Part shown: piece after piece, positions 1-8,355 of the stretch
Layout of the letters: each line of letters starts with the position of its first letter
How positions within the stretch are numbered: position 1 is the stretch's first letter
From: TWA4 sp051879195
Lineage (GTDB): Bacteria > Bacillota > Clostridia > Lachnospirales > Lachnospiraceae
DNA length: 22,997 nt
NCBI GenBank assembly: GCA_051879195.1
Contig: JBJELO010000006.1
Location: 1 to 22,997 of the forward strand
Direction of reading: 5' to 3'
Program-made: the position numbers and the translations under genes
Notes under the pieces: model-generated
Told to the model about the DNA's origin: nothing
Database searches by the model: none
Seen by the model: the letters and a program-made list of their open reading frames with translations, nothing else

Positions 1-787
1 GATCGCCCTGTTTCAGCACGATCATGCCGTCATCCAGATAAATGCCCTGATCCAGCTTTCTGACACTGCTGAAAAAGATCACGGGAATCTCCAGCCGGCT
101 GCCGAATTCACGCAGTCTGTCATCCTCGTAGTTCAGAACACAGGTACCGTTCCGATCCTGATTCATGGCAACATTTTCCTTGATCTGCGCATAGCATTCC
201 ATGGTTTTATGCCGGTCCAGGTGATCCTCGGTAATATTCAGGATGGCGCTGACATCCGGTTTAAAATCAACGATAGTCTCCAGCTGGAAACTGGAGCATT
301 CCACAACCGTCAGGGAATCCTTACGCATATTGAGAGCCTCCTGCGTATAGGGAATACCGATATTGCCCACCGTAAATGAACTTTCTGCGGCGTTGGCAAA
401 GATTTCTCCCACAAGAGCAGTGGTAGTTGTCTTGCCGTTGGTACCGGTTATGGCAGCCAGTCTGCCCTTCCCGGCACGGAAAGCCAGCTCGATCTCGCTC
501 CAGATGGGAATTCCCGCTTCTTTCAGAACGGCCACAAAGGGCACGTCAAGCGGAATACCGGGACTGATAACGCACAGCTCCGCTTCGGAAGCCATCTCCA
601 CAGTCAGTTTTCCCTTCCGGATTTCAATGGCATCTTCCGGGGCAAATCTGCCGCGGACCGCTTCCTGGTCAAGATTTTCATTGCTGTCATACAGTACCAC
701 CTGTGCCCCCAGCTTCAGCAGCAGCTGCGCTGCTCCGATTCCACTGATACCGGCACCGGCAACCAATACTTTTTTCTTAAAATCCAT
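1..787 (-). CDS. murD: UDP-N-acetylmuramoylalanine--D-glutamate ligase MurD, 3' part missing
   Basis: Cytoplasmic Mur ligase that adds D-glutamate to UDP-MurNAc-L-Ala using ATP. About 262 N-terminal residues are visible of a family length near 450; the frame stays open to the window edge. The start MDFKKKVLVAGAGISG shows the N-terminal dinucleotide-type fold of MurD, and the Mur-ligase ATP loop ITGTNGKTTTT lies near residue 115, followed by the substrate-domain pattern NIGIPY and the segment ITEDHLDRH. The start at 787 has AAGGAG ten bases upstream. It is the most downstream visible gene of the minus-strand dcw operon, 58 bases after mraY. In B. subtilis the order is also mraY-murD, which supports MurD over MurC, MurE or MurF. 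Confidence 0.95.
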   Translation of the reverse strand, partial: MDFKKKVLVAGAGISGIGAAQLLLKLGAQVVLYDSNENLDQEAVRGRFAPEDAIEIRKGKLTVEMASEAELCVISPGIPLDVPFVAVLKEAGIPIWSEIELAFRAGKGRLAAITGTNGKTTTTALVGEIFANAAESSFTVGNIGIPYTQEALNMRKDSLTVVECSSFQLETIVDFKPDVSAILNITEDHLDRHKTMECYAQIKENVAMNQDRNGTCVLNYEDDRLREFGSRLEIPVIFFSSVRKLDQGIYLDDGMIVLKQGD

Positions 788-845
788 GTTCTTTTGACTC
801 CTTCAGAAAAATTGCACAACCTCTGACATCCCGTGCCCCGGTCCA

Positions 846-1808
846 TTACAGAGCAAGGAAAGAGATCAGGCACATAACAACCGTAATCATGCTGAAAACA
901 GTAACAACTCTTGTTTCAGACCAGCCCAGAGCCTCAAAATGATGGTGAATGGGCGCCATCTTGAACAGACGTTTTCCGCCGGTTTTCTTAAAATAGGCAA
1001 CCTGCAGCATAACCGATACAGTCTCCATCAGATAGATAAATCCAAACAGTACAATATATATGGGCATATTCATCATAAATGCCGCCGAAGCTACAAAACC
1101 ACCCAGAGCCAGCGAACCGGTGTCTCCCATAAACACTTTAGCAGGGTAACAGTTAAACAGCAGAAATCCTGCCAGGCCGCCTGCCACTGCCGCACAGACC
1201 GGTTCGATTCCGGCGCCTGTCATCAGGGAAACAACGGTGAAGAACACAGCCACCAGAAGGGTAACGCTGCTGCACAGACCATCCAGACCGTCTGTCAGAT
1301 TCACACCGTTGTCCGTACCCAGCACAATGATGAAATAAGCCGGTATGAACAGCCAGCCCAGCTCCAGCTTCCATGAGGTAAAGGGAATCAGCATATACGT
1401 TCCGGGAACCTGGCGGCTCATCAGATAATAACAGAACACAGCCGCAACAAGAAGCTGGAGAAACAGCTTCTGCGCCGGTTTCAGGCCTTCGTTATGCTTC
1501 ATTACAATCTTAATAAAATCATCCAGAAAGCCTACCAGACCGAATCCTACCGTAACGAAAAGAATCGGTACGATTTTCGAATAATCTTTTACGAAGAAAA
1601 GGCAGGTGATGATAATGCCCAGCACAAAGGCTATGCCGCCCATGGTGGGAGTTCCCTGCTTCTTCAGATGGCTCTGGGGACCATCCTCTCTGATATACTG
1701 TCCGAACTTCAGCTTATAAAGGATCGGAATCAGACATTTACAGGCAATCGCACTGATTGCAAACGATACAAGTGCCGGTATCACGGCACTGAGATAATGG
1801 GTATTCAT
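846..1808 (-). CDS. mraY: Phospho-N-acetylmuramoyl-pentapeptide transferase MraY
   Basis: Integral membrane enzyme that moves phospho-MurNAc-pentapeptide onto undecaprenyl phosphate, giving lipid I. The 320 residues match the family length. Visible signatures are the Asp pair GFLDDFIKI (D96, D97), the NLTDGLDGL motif at 170-178, FMGDTGSLALGG, and the His-rich APIHHHFE near the C-terminus, with about ten hydrophobic segments. The frame is open 50 codons further upstream, but the ATG at 1808 begins the family-like sequence MNTHYLSAV and has GAGGTG six bases before it, so I chose it. It lies 217 bases after the second PBP gene rather than directly after murE or murF, and a strong inverted repeat sits in that gap. 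Confidence 0.95.
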   Translation of the reverse strand: MNTHYLSAVIPALVSFAISAIACKCLIPILYKLKFGQYIREDGPQSHLKKQGTPTMGGIAFVLGIIITCLFFVKDYSKIVPILFVTVGFGLVGFLDDFIKIVMKHNEGLKPAQKLFLQLLVAAVFCYYLMSRQVPGTYMLIPFTSWKLELGWLFIPAYFIIVLGTDNGVNLTDGLDGLCSSVTLLVAVFFTVVSLMTGAGIEPVCAAVAGGLAGFLLFNCYPAKVFMGDTGSLALGGFVASAAFMMNMPIYIVLFGFIYLMETVSVMLQVAYFKKTGGKRLFKMAPIHHHFEALGWSETRVVTVFSMITVVMCLISFLAL

Positions 1809-1841
1809 ACTATTCACCTCTGCTATGTATTTTGCAGTACC

Positions 1842-1891
1842 CGGACATCTGCAGGCAGCAGAAATCACTTCCTGCTGTCTGCAGATGTCCG
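1842..1891. repeat. 20-bp inverted repeat between the second PBP gene and mraY
   Basis: The arms 1842-1861 and 1872-1891 are complementary apart from one position and enclose a 10-base loop. The odd pair is G opposite T on the plus strand and C opposite A on the minus strand, although the operon is read on the minus strand. No T-run follows in the minus direction, so it is not a standard intrinsic terminator. It could be an RNA-processing or stability hairpin, an attenuator, or a small palindromic repeat element. Confidence 0.7.
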
Positions 1892-2025
1892 AAAACCTGT
1901 TTATCGTTCCGGCAGCTGCTCCGTGTTTCAGAAAACCTACTCCCGAAATAAATCGCACCTCATCAGGAAACAGTTACCGCATTTTACTGCATACTCCGTA
2001 ATAATATCGCCCGGACAGCCCGCTG

Positions 2026-3777
2026 TCAATAGCGTTCTTCCAGAAAAGGCAGGATATTGCCAAGGATTTCTGCAGCGGCCGGAGCACATACCGTGCCTCC
2101 GTAATAAACGCCCTCCGGCTCATTGACCAGCACCAGAACCGCCACCTGCGGATCATCCGCCGGCGCAAATCCCACAAAAGAAGAGATGTATTTGCCGTTG
2201 CCCCGGGGCAGTTTTTCGGATGTTGCCGTCTTTCCGCCGATCCGGTAGCCTTCAATATAAGCTTTATTGCCGCCTCCTTCCGCCACAACGGCTTCCAGAA
2301 TCGTCCTGACCGTTTCGCTGACATCCGGCTCCAGTACCTGTCCGTCTGACTCCCAGGTAAAATATTCCACATGCTCTCCGTCTGCATCTTCGCTGTACGC
2401 GGCAAAATGCGGGACGATCGTGTTCCCTCCGTTGATCAGAGAACAGATGGTCGTCAGATGTCTCAGCGGCGTCAGCTGAAACGACTGTCCGAAGGACATG
2501 GTAGCCAGCTCCACTTCTCCGATATTCTCCAGACTGTGCATAATGGTGGATGCTTCACCCGGCAGGTCGACGCCGGTCTTCTCCAGAATCCGGAACTGTT
2601 CAATATATTTCATAAAAACAGTCGGACCCATGCGCAGTCCCACCTCCATAAAGACAGGATTGCAGGAATTCATGGCCCCCTGCACAAAGGTCTCACTGCC
2701 GTGGCCGCCTCTTTTATGACATCGGATCCGGCGGTCCTCCACGATCTTGTAGCCGGGACAGAAAAATGTGGATTCCGGGGTCACCACCCCTTCCGAAAGA
2801 CCGGCTGCCATGGTAATGATCTTGAACGTAGAACCCGGCTCATACGTATCATTGATGCAGAAATTGCGCCACATACTGTTGCGCAGATCAGAACGCTCTT
2901 TCTCCGTCAAAGCAGACAATTCCTCATCGGAATATACAGATCCGTCCTCATGATACAGTGTAAAGGGATCATTCAGATCATACTCGGGCACATCTGCCAT
3001 GGCATAAATCTCTCCATCCTGCGGGTTCATCACAATAATACTCACATGCAGAGCCGATTTTTCCTCATACAGGCTTTCCGCCGTCTGCTGGGCAAATGAC
3101 TGCAGATCGGCATCCAGCGTCAGATAGAGATTGCTGCCGGCAACCGGATCGATCCGTTTTTCCGCTTCCTGCACAAGCTCTGTGCCCGCTGCATCGGTTG
3201 GAGTCAGAATCACCCCGCCTGTACCCTGAAGAAGTGCGTCGTACTGCACCTCAAGTCCCAGGATTCCCTGATTATCGCCCCCGGTAAAACCAAGGACCTT
3301 GCTGGCAAGAGATCCCAGCGGATAGTAGCGTTTGTAATCTTCATCCACCTTTACGCCCGCCATATGAAGCGCACGGATTTCATCGCCCTTTTCCTTATCC
3401 ACATTCGATGCAATGATCTCTCTGGAACTGTATTTTTCCACCTTTTTCCGGACTGTGTCCCGGTCAAGTTCCAGTATTCCTGCCAGACTGTCGATTACCT
3501 GCTCCGGGTCCGTGACCTGATTATGAACAACCGAAATCGTACAAACGGTACGGTTTCCCGCCAGCAAAGTACCGTTTCGATCATAAATTTCACCCCGGGC
3601 CGCCTTGATCGCACGTTCACGCTGCTGCACATCAGCCGCTTCTTCTTCATAGTAGGCACTCTGCCAGACCATGATCCAGATCATGCGTCCGGTCACCCCC
3701 GTCAGCAGCAGAAAACCGGCTCCTGCCAGAATCAGGATCCGCAGCCTGACGGGAAATACGGAGCTTTCACGCTTCAT
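2026..3777 (-). CDS. Class B penicillin-binding protein, SpoVD/FtsI-like (second of two)
   Basis: Membrane-anchored DD-transpeptidase that crosslinks septal or spore peptidoglycan. It has a short cytoplasmic tail, one membrane segment (about 13-38), the PBP dimerisation region starting near the ARGEIYDRNG motif (60-69), and the transpeptidase domain with active-site STFK (316-319), SCN (371-373) and a KTAT triad (515-518) where KTGT is usual. There is no PASTA domain, whereas B. subtilis SpoVD has one. It sits where spoVD lies in B. subtilis, just downstream of the pbpB-position gene, and shares the CHKRxGHG segment with that paralog. The start has AGGTGA four bases upstream and lies 39 bases after the preceding stop. 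Class is certain; the sporulation role is inferred from position. Confidence 0.88.
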   Translation of the reverse strand: MKRESSVFPVRLRILILAGAGFLLLTGVTGRMIWIMVWQSAYYEEEAADVQQRERAIKAARGEIYDRNGTLLAGNRTVCTISVVHNQVTDPEQVIDSLAGILELDRDTVRKKVEKYSSREIIASNVDKEKGDEIRALHMAGVKVDEDYKRYYPLGSLASKVLGFTGGDNQGILGLEVQYDALLQGTGGVILTPTDAAGTELVQEAEKRIDPVAGSNLYLTLDADLQSFAQQTAESLYEEKSALHVSIIVMNPQDGEIYAMADVPEYDLNDPFTLYHEDGSVYSDEELSALTEKERSDLRNSMWRNFCINDTYEPGSTFKIITMAAGLSEGVVTPESTFFCPGYKIVEDRRIRCHKRGGHGSETFVQGAMNSCNPVFMEVGLRMGPTVFMKYIEQFRILEKTGVDLPGEASTIMHSLENIGEVELATMSFGQSFQLTPLRHLTTICSLINGGNTIVPHFAAYSEDADGEHVEYFTWESDGQVLEPDVSETVRTILEAVVAEGGGNKAYIEGYRIGGKTATSEKLPRGNGKYISSFVGFAPADDPQVAVLVLVNEPEGVYYGGTVCAPAAAEILGNILPFLEERY

Positions 3778-3816
3778 CGCGTCACCTGCACTGCAGTCTT
3801 CTTCCTATTCTATGCA

Positions 3817-6021
3817 TCAGTTGCCGGAAGAATGATCAGGTGCCTCTTCCTGCGCCTTCTTTGCAGCCTCTCTGATCTTCCGCGTCGCAGCACTGTCATT
3901 GGGATTTTCGATAATGGGTGTATCATCTTCTTCCTCATTATAGAGCTCATCATCTTCAGGCGCTGTAAAATCACCGTTTTCACTGGAAACATTATCATCA
4001 TCCGCATCGGGATAAATGTTCAGATAGGGAAGAATCTGTTCCAGCGCTTCTTTACACAGATCCTTTGCCTGGTATGTATTCTGTGACTTTTCCACATTCG
4101 GTTCATCTACAACCACATAAACGATTACTTCCGGGTCATAAGCCGGTGCAACCGACATGAAAGAGACCGTATAGGTTTCCTCCTCATCTCCCACGTTGGC
4201 TTTTTCCGCCGTACCCGTCTTTCCGCCGATTTCGTAGCCGTCGATCTGAACGCGGCTGCCGGTACCGTTTTCAACAACCTGCAGGAGCGCTTCTTTCATA
4301 TATTCACTGGTGCTTTTGCTGACTGTCTGGCGAACAAGCTTCGGCTCGATATTCTCAACCACATTGCCATCATTGTCGAGAATCTGCTTTACCACATGCG
4401 GCTCATAATAATTGCCGCCATTTACAAGGGAGGCATAGGCCGCACACATCTGCACCATGGTCACATAAAAGTTCTGACCAAAGGAATTGCAGGCAAGATC
4501 GATGGCTGTCATATTGTTCTCGGTGTAAATCTGATTGGAGCAGGACAGTTCGTCGGGAAGATCAATGCCGGTTTTCTGCCCGAAATTAAACATTTGCTGA
4601 TATTTACAGAAATCCTCTATGCCCACCAGTTCGCCGATCTGCATCAGCGCATCATTGCAGGAAGCCATCAGTGCACCGGTTACATTCAGAGCACCGTGTC
4701 CGCTGCGCTTGTGGCAGTGAATCCGCGCTCCGCCGTAGGCCTTTACCCCATCGCAGACGAAGGTATTATCAGGACTGATCTTATTCTCCTCCAGCCCTGC
4801 CGCTACCGTAAATACCTTTGCGGTGGAACCGGGTTCATAACTGCTGGATGTGCAGAAATTGCGCCACCGCTTCAGCAGGATCTCCGACTTTTCTTCATCC
4901 GTCATCTCATCCAGTTCTTCCTGGGAATACAGATCTGTCAGCCGGGTGGGATGACTCAGATCATACTGCCGGCTGGCAGCCATGGCATAAATCTCACCAT
5001 TATTGGGATTCATAACCATGATCGAGGTAACATTGCTCCCGGTATTCTTTTCATATTTATTGATAATCTTCTCACAGATCTTCTGGATATAGGCATCCAG
5101 AGTCGTCTTCAGCGTGTATCCGTCGGTTTCTTCGATTGTCTGAATCTCCACGGAAGAATCCTGATTCAGATAACCGTACTTTCTTCCATCCGTTCCGCTG
5201 AGCAGATCATCATACTGATACTCCAGCCCGGCCACACCTCCGGAAGAATTGGCAAATCCAATCGTAGTGGAAGCCAGCGTATTGTAGGGATACACTCTTT
5301 TCCGGTTGAGCTCAAATGTAACACCTATGATCCGGCCTTTTTTCTTTGTTGTTGTTTTTGTCTCCGTATCGGTGAAAAATGCTTTCACTGACTGAAAAGC
5401 TTTTGTCAGGAAATTGCCTTCATTCTCTGATACATCCAAACTGCCGGTTTCCTCCTGCGCACTGCTTTCCGAAGTCTCCCCGGTACTTTCCGGCTCACTC
5501 GCCGCAGCACTGTCCGTTTCCGCTGTCACAGGTTCCGTTTCTTTGGAATTTTCATACTCTTCTTTGTAGTCCAGGAATTTCTGACGCTCATCTTCGGAAA
5601 CCGGGTGATTCAGATTCACATAGTAGGAATTCTCGTTACTCTCAATGATCTTCTTCAGTTCTGTCCGGTCCAGACCGTAGCATTCCACCAGAGCATTGAT
5701 TGTTGCTTCCGTATCCTCCTCGGTCAGTAAAATATTTTTCGGCTCCAGAATCAGATTGTAACGGTTTTCATTGTAAGCCAGACTGGTGCCGTTGCGGTCC
5801 AGAATCTGACCGCGCTCGGCGGGTATGGTCCGGCTGTCGTAAGCCATCTGATTGAGTATGGTTTTATTGTAATCCTCACCATTATGCTGGTTGATCACGA
5901 TAATCCGGATCAACAGAAAACACATCAAGCCCAGTACTACGAGGAATACCAGGCCCGCTCTGAATTTAATATATCTGGCGACCTTTCTCGGCGCAGGCCG
6001 CCTTTTCTTTTTTTTACTCAT
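3817..6021 (-). CDS. Class B penicillin-binding protein, FtsI/PbpB position (first of two)
   Basis: Septal transpeptidase candidate working with FtsL and FtsW. Of 734 residues, 1-20 are basic cytoplasmic, 22-43 form the membrane anchor, and AERGQILDRNG at 68-78 opens the dimerisation domain. Catalytic motifs are STAK (399-402), SCN (454-456) and KTGT (601-604). Unusual parts are a Glu/Ser/Thr-rich stretch at about 155-230 inside the pedestal region and a strongly acidic C-terminal tail of roughly 65 residues; there is no PASTA domain. The ATG at 6021 overlaps the end of ftsL by 8 bases. An in-frame ATG at 6033 lies directly against its AAGG and seems less likely. Gene order matches pbpB of B. 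subtilis. Confidence 0.88.
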   Translation of the reverse strand: MSKKKKRRPAPRKVARYIKFRAGLVFLVVLGLMCFLLIRIIVINQHNGEDYNKTILNQMAYDSRTIPAERGQILDRNGTSLAYNENRYNLILEPKNILLTEEDTEATINALVECYGLDRTELKKIIESNENSYYVNLNHPVSEDERQKFLDYKEEYENSKETEPVTAETDSAAASEPESTGETSESSAQEETGSLDVSENEGNFLTKAFQSVKAFFTDTETKTTTKKKGRIIGVTFELNRKRVYPYNTLASTTIGFANSSGGVAGLEYQYDDLLSGTDGRKYGYLNQDSSVEIQTIEETDGYTLKTTLDAYIQKICEKIINKYEKNTGSNVTSIMVMNPNNGEIYAMAASRQYDLSHPTRLTDLYSQEELDEMTDEEKSEILLKRWRNFCTSSSYEPGSTAKVFTVAAGLEENKISPDNTFVCDGVKAYGGARIHCHKRSGHGALNVTGALMASCNDALMQIGELVGIEDFCKYQQMFNFGQKTGIDLPDELSCSNQIYTENNMTAIDLACNSFGQNFYVTMVQMCAAYASLVNGGNYYEPHVVKQILDNDGNVVENIEPKLVRQTVSKSTSEYMKEALLQVVENGTGSRVQIDGYEIGGKTGTAEKANVGDEEETYTVSFMSVAPAYDPEVIVYVVVDEPNVEKSQNTYQAKDLCKEALEQILPYLNIYPDADDDNVSSENGDFTAPEDDELYNEEEDDTPIIENPNDSAATRKIREAAKKAQEEAPDHSSGN

Positions 6022-6469
6022 TGGGAATATCATCCTTCTGTCTTACATATTCTGAATCAGACTGATCATAATAAATGATCTGAGAATCATCTGCGGGAAC
6101 CATTCCAAGTTCCTTTGTCGCTATTTTGCGAATCGTATCGAGACTGGTGCAGGTGGAAATCTCATTCTGAAGATCCTGATTCTCCTGACGGATCGTCTCC
6201 AGACTGGTCTGCAGTGAAGAAATACTCTTCGTAAGCGCTGTCATCTCTGTTTTGGCATGAACATACGTAACAGAAAATGATAAGATACATACGCAGGCAA
6301 CCGCAACCATAAATACATAGGCAACCGGGATAATATCCACGGCTGTACGGGGCAGCACCCGCCGCTGTCTTTTCTTCGCCGGTCTCTGTTCAACCTGTCT
6401 CTCTTCCTGTCGTCTTACAGCAGAACTGCCGTTAACCTGATATCTGCCGCTGTTCCTGTATTCAGCCAT
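6014..6469 (-). CDS. ftsL: FtsL-like septum protein
   Basis: Small bitopic divisome protein expected to form a coiled-coil complex with DivIC/FtsB and to recruit or activate the septal transpeptidase. The 151 residues show a basic cytoplasmic part (RRQEERQVEQRPAKKRQRR), one membrane segment at about 46-66, then a heptad-like helix (ALTKSISSLQTSLETIRQEN and onward) and a region with Gly-Met (KELGM) typical of FtsL/DivIC proteins. Sequence identity in this family is low, so the call rests on topology and position between rsmH and the PBP gene, exactly where ftsL lies in Firmicutes. It starts 12 bases after rsmH. Confidence 0.85.
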   Translation of the reverse strand: MAEYRNSGRYQVNGSSAVRRQEERQVEQRPAKKRQRRVLPRTAVDIIPVAYVFMVAVACVCILSFSVTYVHAKTEMTALTKSISSLQTSLETIRQENQDLQNEISTCTSLDTIRKIATKELGMVPADDSQIIYYDQSDSEYVRQKDDIPNE

Positions 6470-6481
6470 CTCATATCCCCC

Positions 6482-7429
6482 TTATCTGTTTTTTTCAAAA
6501 ATCCGGAGTTTGGCGCTTTTGGATCTTTTGTTCCCTGCGATTTCCTCCTGCGAAGGCAGCACCGGCTTTCTGGTTACTGCCCTGCCTTTACTTTTTTTAC
6601 CGCATACACAGACCGGAAATTCCGGCGGACACGTACACGGATTCTCATTCTTCTTAAACTGGTTCTTTACGATCCGGTCCTCCAGGGACTGGAACGTAAT
6701 AATACAGAGCCTGCCGCCGGGGGCAAGTCTGTCAATCATGGCATCTATGGAATCAGTCAGTACATCCAGTTCATGATTCACTTCAATACGCAGTGCCTGA
6801 AATGTCCTTTTTGCAGGATGCCCGCCTGCATTCTTCGCTTTTGCCGGAATCGATGTCCGGATGATATCAACCAGCTGAGTGGTTGTTTCAATGGGTTCTT
6901 TCTCCCTTTCTCTGATAATGCGGTCCACAATACTGCGTGCGTACCGCTCCTCACCATAATCCCACAGAATTCTGCACAATTCCTCTCTGGAACAGGTGTT
7001 GACCAGCTGAGCCGCTGTCACCGGATTTCTCTGGTCCATGCGCATATCCAGCGGCCCCTCCATGCGGTAGGTAAATCCTCTGGAAGCCTCATCCAGCTGG
7101 AAAGAGCTGACTCCAAGATCAAGCATGATGCCATCCACCTGATCGATTCCCAGAGAATCCAGAACAAGCGGCATGTCCACATAATTGCTTCTGACAATGG
7201 TCACCTGATCCTTCCAGGGCTCCAGACGCTTCGTGGCAGCCGCTATGGCGTCCGCATCCTGATCGATACAGATGACTCTGCCGGTTCCGCCAAGGCGCTT
7301 AAGCACCTCCTGCGTATGCCCCCCAAATCCCATGGTTCCGTCTACAATCACTGCACCCGGTTTCAGATTCAAACCATCCACTGTCTCCTTCAGCAGTACC
7401 GATACATGATTAAACTCAATCTGTTCCAT
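6482..7429 (-). CDS. rsmH: 16S rRNA (cytosine-1402-N4)-methyltransferase RsmH (MraW)
   Basis: SAM-dependent methyltransferase that modifies C1402 in the ribosomal decoding centre. The 315 residues match the family. The SAM-binding DGTMGFGGHT is near the N-terminus, followed by VICIDQDADA, LDLGVSSFQLD, SRGFTYRMEGPLDMRMD and ITFQSLEDRIVK. The frame is open 20 codons further upstream, but the ATG at 7429 begins MEQIEFNHVSVLLKE, the usual family N-terminus, and has AAGGA six bases before it, so I chose it. It lies 10 bases after mraZ, consistent with translational linkage in the operon. Confidence 0.97.
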   Translation of the reverse strand: MEQIEFNHVSVLLKETVDGLNLKPGAVIVDGTMGFGGHTQEVLKRLGGTGRVICIDQDADAIAAATKRLEPWKDQVTIVRSNYVDMPLVLDSLGIDQVDGIMLDLGVSSFQLDEASRGFTYRMEGPLDMRMDQRNPVTAAQLVNTCSREELCRILWDYGEERYARSIVDRIIREREKEPIETTTQLVDIIRTSIPAKAKNAGGHPAKRTFQALRIEVNHELDVLTDSIDAMIDRLAPGGRLCIITFQSLEDRIVKNQFKKNENPCTCPPEFPVCVCGKKSKGRAVTRKPVLPSQEEIAGNKRSKSAKLRIFEKNR

Positions 7430-7439
7430 CTTACTTCCT

Positions 7440-7910
7440 TCAGAACTCATATTTTTCCACGCTTGCGCGGATCTCTGCTGTTGACTCATAAGTGCTGTTC
7501 TGCTCCCAGATCTCGCGGTTCCAGATCTCCACCCGGTCGCCCATGCCGGAAAGCGTCACATCCTTCTCCAGACGGGCCGCCTCTCTCAGATGGGAGGGAA
7601 TCAGGATCTTCCCCTGCTTGTCCGGAACGCAGGGCTCCGCATTGCCGAGAAAATACCGGATAAACTTCTGTCCCTGTTCATCACTTGCCGGGATTTCCTT
7701 CAGCTTCGCCATCCTCTTCACCCACTCTGTTTTGGAGTAGAGATTCAGACAATTCACATCATAGCCTCTGGTAATCACCACAACGTCGCCCAGGCAGCTG
7801 CGGAAACGGGCAGGAATAATCACCCTTCCCTTACTGTCAAGAGAATGGCTGAATCTCCCGTAGAGCATATTCAAATCAAATCCTGCAAAAAGATCGTCCA
7901 TCTCCATCAT
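7440..7910 (-). CDS. mraZ: Transcriptional regulator MraZ
   Basis: DNA-binding regulator of the dcw operon with two SpoVT/AbrB-like halves. The pattern YGRFSHSLDSKGRVIIPA followed by a second PDKQGKILIPSHLR is diagnostic. Two starts are possible. The ATG at 7910 has GAGG eight bases upstream and gives 156 residues; the ATG at 7868 has AGGA seven bases upstream and gives 142 residues, close to the usual length of about 143, with no N-terminal extension. I report the longer form, but family alignment favours 7868. Three AAAGTG-type boxes directly upstream suggest it represses its own operon. Confidence 0.95.
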   Translation of the reverse strand: MMEMDDLFAGFDLNMLYGRFSHSLDSKGRVIIPARFRSCLGDVVVITRGYDVNCLNLYSKTEWVKRMAKLKEIPASDEQGQKFIRYFLGNAEPCVPDKQGKILIPSHLREAARLEKDVTLSGMGDRVEIWNREIWEQNSTYESTAEIRASVEKYEF

Positions 7911-7938
7911 CTACCGCCCTCGCCGCATCCTTCTGTTG

Positions 7939-7964
7939 CACAAAGTTACACTTTCAGTCACTTT
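7939..7964 (-). promoter_or_regulatory. MraZ-box-like operator (three boxes, 10-base period)
   Basis: On the minus strand the hexamers AAAGTG (7959-7964), AAAGTG (7949-7954) and TTTGTG (7939-7944) recur exactly every 10 bases, on one face of the helix. Known MraZ operators are direct repeats of a GTG-containing box with this spacing upstream of mraZ. The boxes lie just downstream of the predicted -10, a fitting place for repression. Confidence 0.8.
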
Positions 7965-7971
7965 GAAATTC

Positions 7972-7999
7972 ATTTTAGCACACTATCAGGCACTTGCAA
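7972..7999 (-). promoter_or_regulatory. Sigma-A type promoter of the mraZ/dcw operon
   Basis: On the minus strand a -35-like TTGCAA (7994-7999) is followed after 16 bases by the -10-like TAAAAT (7972-7977). TTTGCA one base away would give a 17-base spacer. It lies about 60 bases upstream of mraZ and directly before the MraZ boxes. Confidence 0.65.
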
Positions 8000-8007
8000 A
8001 GTATTTT

Positions 8008-8035
8008 TTGAAAAAAATTGCTAATTCGTTAGAAA
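8008..8035 (+). promoter_or_regulatory. Possible plus-strand promoter in front of the long-hairpin element
   Basis: TTGAAA (8008-8013), a 16-base spacer and TAGAAA (8030-8035) would start transcription near 8042, just before the structured element. The match to sigma-A consensus is only moderate and the region is AT-rich, so chance is possible. Confidence 0.35.
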
Positions 8036-8041
8036 AAGGTG

Positions 8042-8272
8042 AGGGATGCTGTTCTGGATTCAGCCGGAGAAATGTTGTGAGGCAGAAGGACTGCAGTATC
8101 CTGTACGGGGACGCGCTTTCGCTCGGGTGAAAACGCAGCGGTACTAAATTCGCAGTCCTTCTTTTGAAGGCTGCTCATTAAGTGCCGGCGTTTTCAATGG
8201 TCCCCTCTACAGGATACTGCGGTCCTTCTGCCGCCGCAGGTTATTGTAACTCCGGCAATTGAAGTCCTGAAC
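8042..8272 (+). ncRNA. Unassigned structured element: long interrupted hairpin, candidate noncoding RNA
   Basis: Nested pairings run through the whole element. The outer stem is 8051-8069 with 8250-8272. The main 24-bp stem is 8082-8105 with 8208-8231, with a single G-T pair. GGGGAC 8107-8112 pairs with 8200-8205, TGAAAACGC 8128-8136 with 8188-8196, CGGTACT 8139-8145 with 8181-8187, and the tip 8152-8161 with 8166-8174 closes a TTTT loop. Two non-Watson-Crick positions are G-U in plus-strand RNA but A-C in the other strand, favouring a plus-strand transcript. No long reading frame explains it. The transcript could end at the hairpin 8356-8397. I cannot match it to a known RNA; a 6S-like RNA or a fold-back miniature element are alternatives. 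Confidence 0.55.
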
Positions 8273-8355
8273 AGTATGGGGGAGAATACATATTTGTTAC
8301 TTCCTTTACTTCCTATCTATAAGCCAGCGGAAAGAACCGCGGTAGATTATATTTT

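Noticed and set aside
4396..5391. A 331-codon plus-strand open frame opposite the first PBP gene
   Set aside because: It lies wholly antisense to a clear class B PBP with all catalytic motifs, has no family-like motifs and is an antisense shadow. The same applies to the long plus-strand frames opposite the germination, rsmH and guaB genes.
8042..8272. The structured element as a definite 6S RNA, or as RNase P, tmRNA or SRP RNA
   Set aside because: Length and hairpin shape fit 6S loosely, and a CTGCGGCGGCA stretch on the minus strand resembles part of E. coli 6S, but it lies in the opposite half of the structure. No core motifs of the other RNAs were seen. I left it unassigned.
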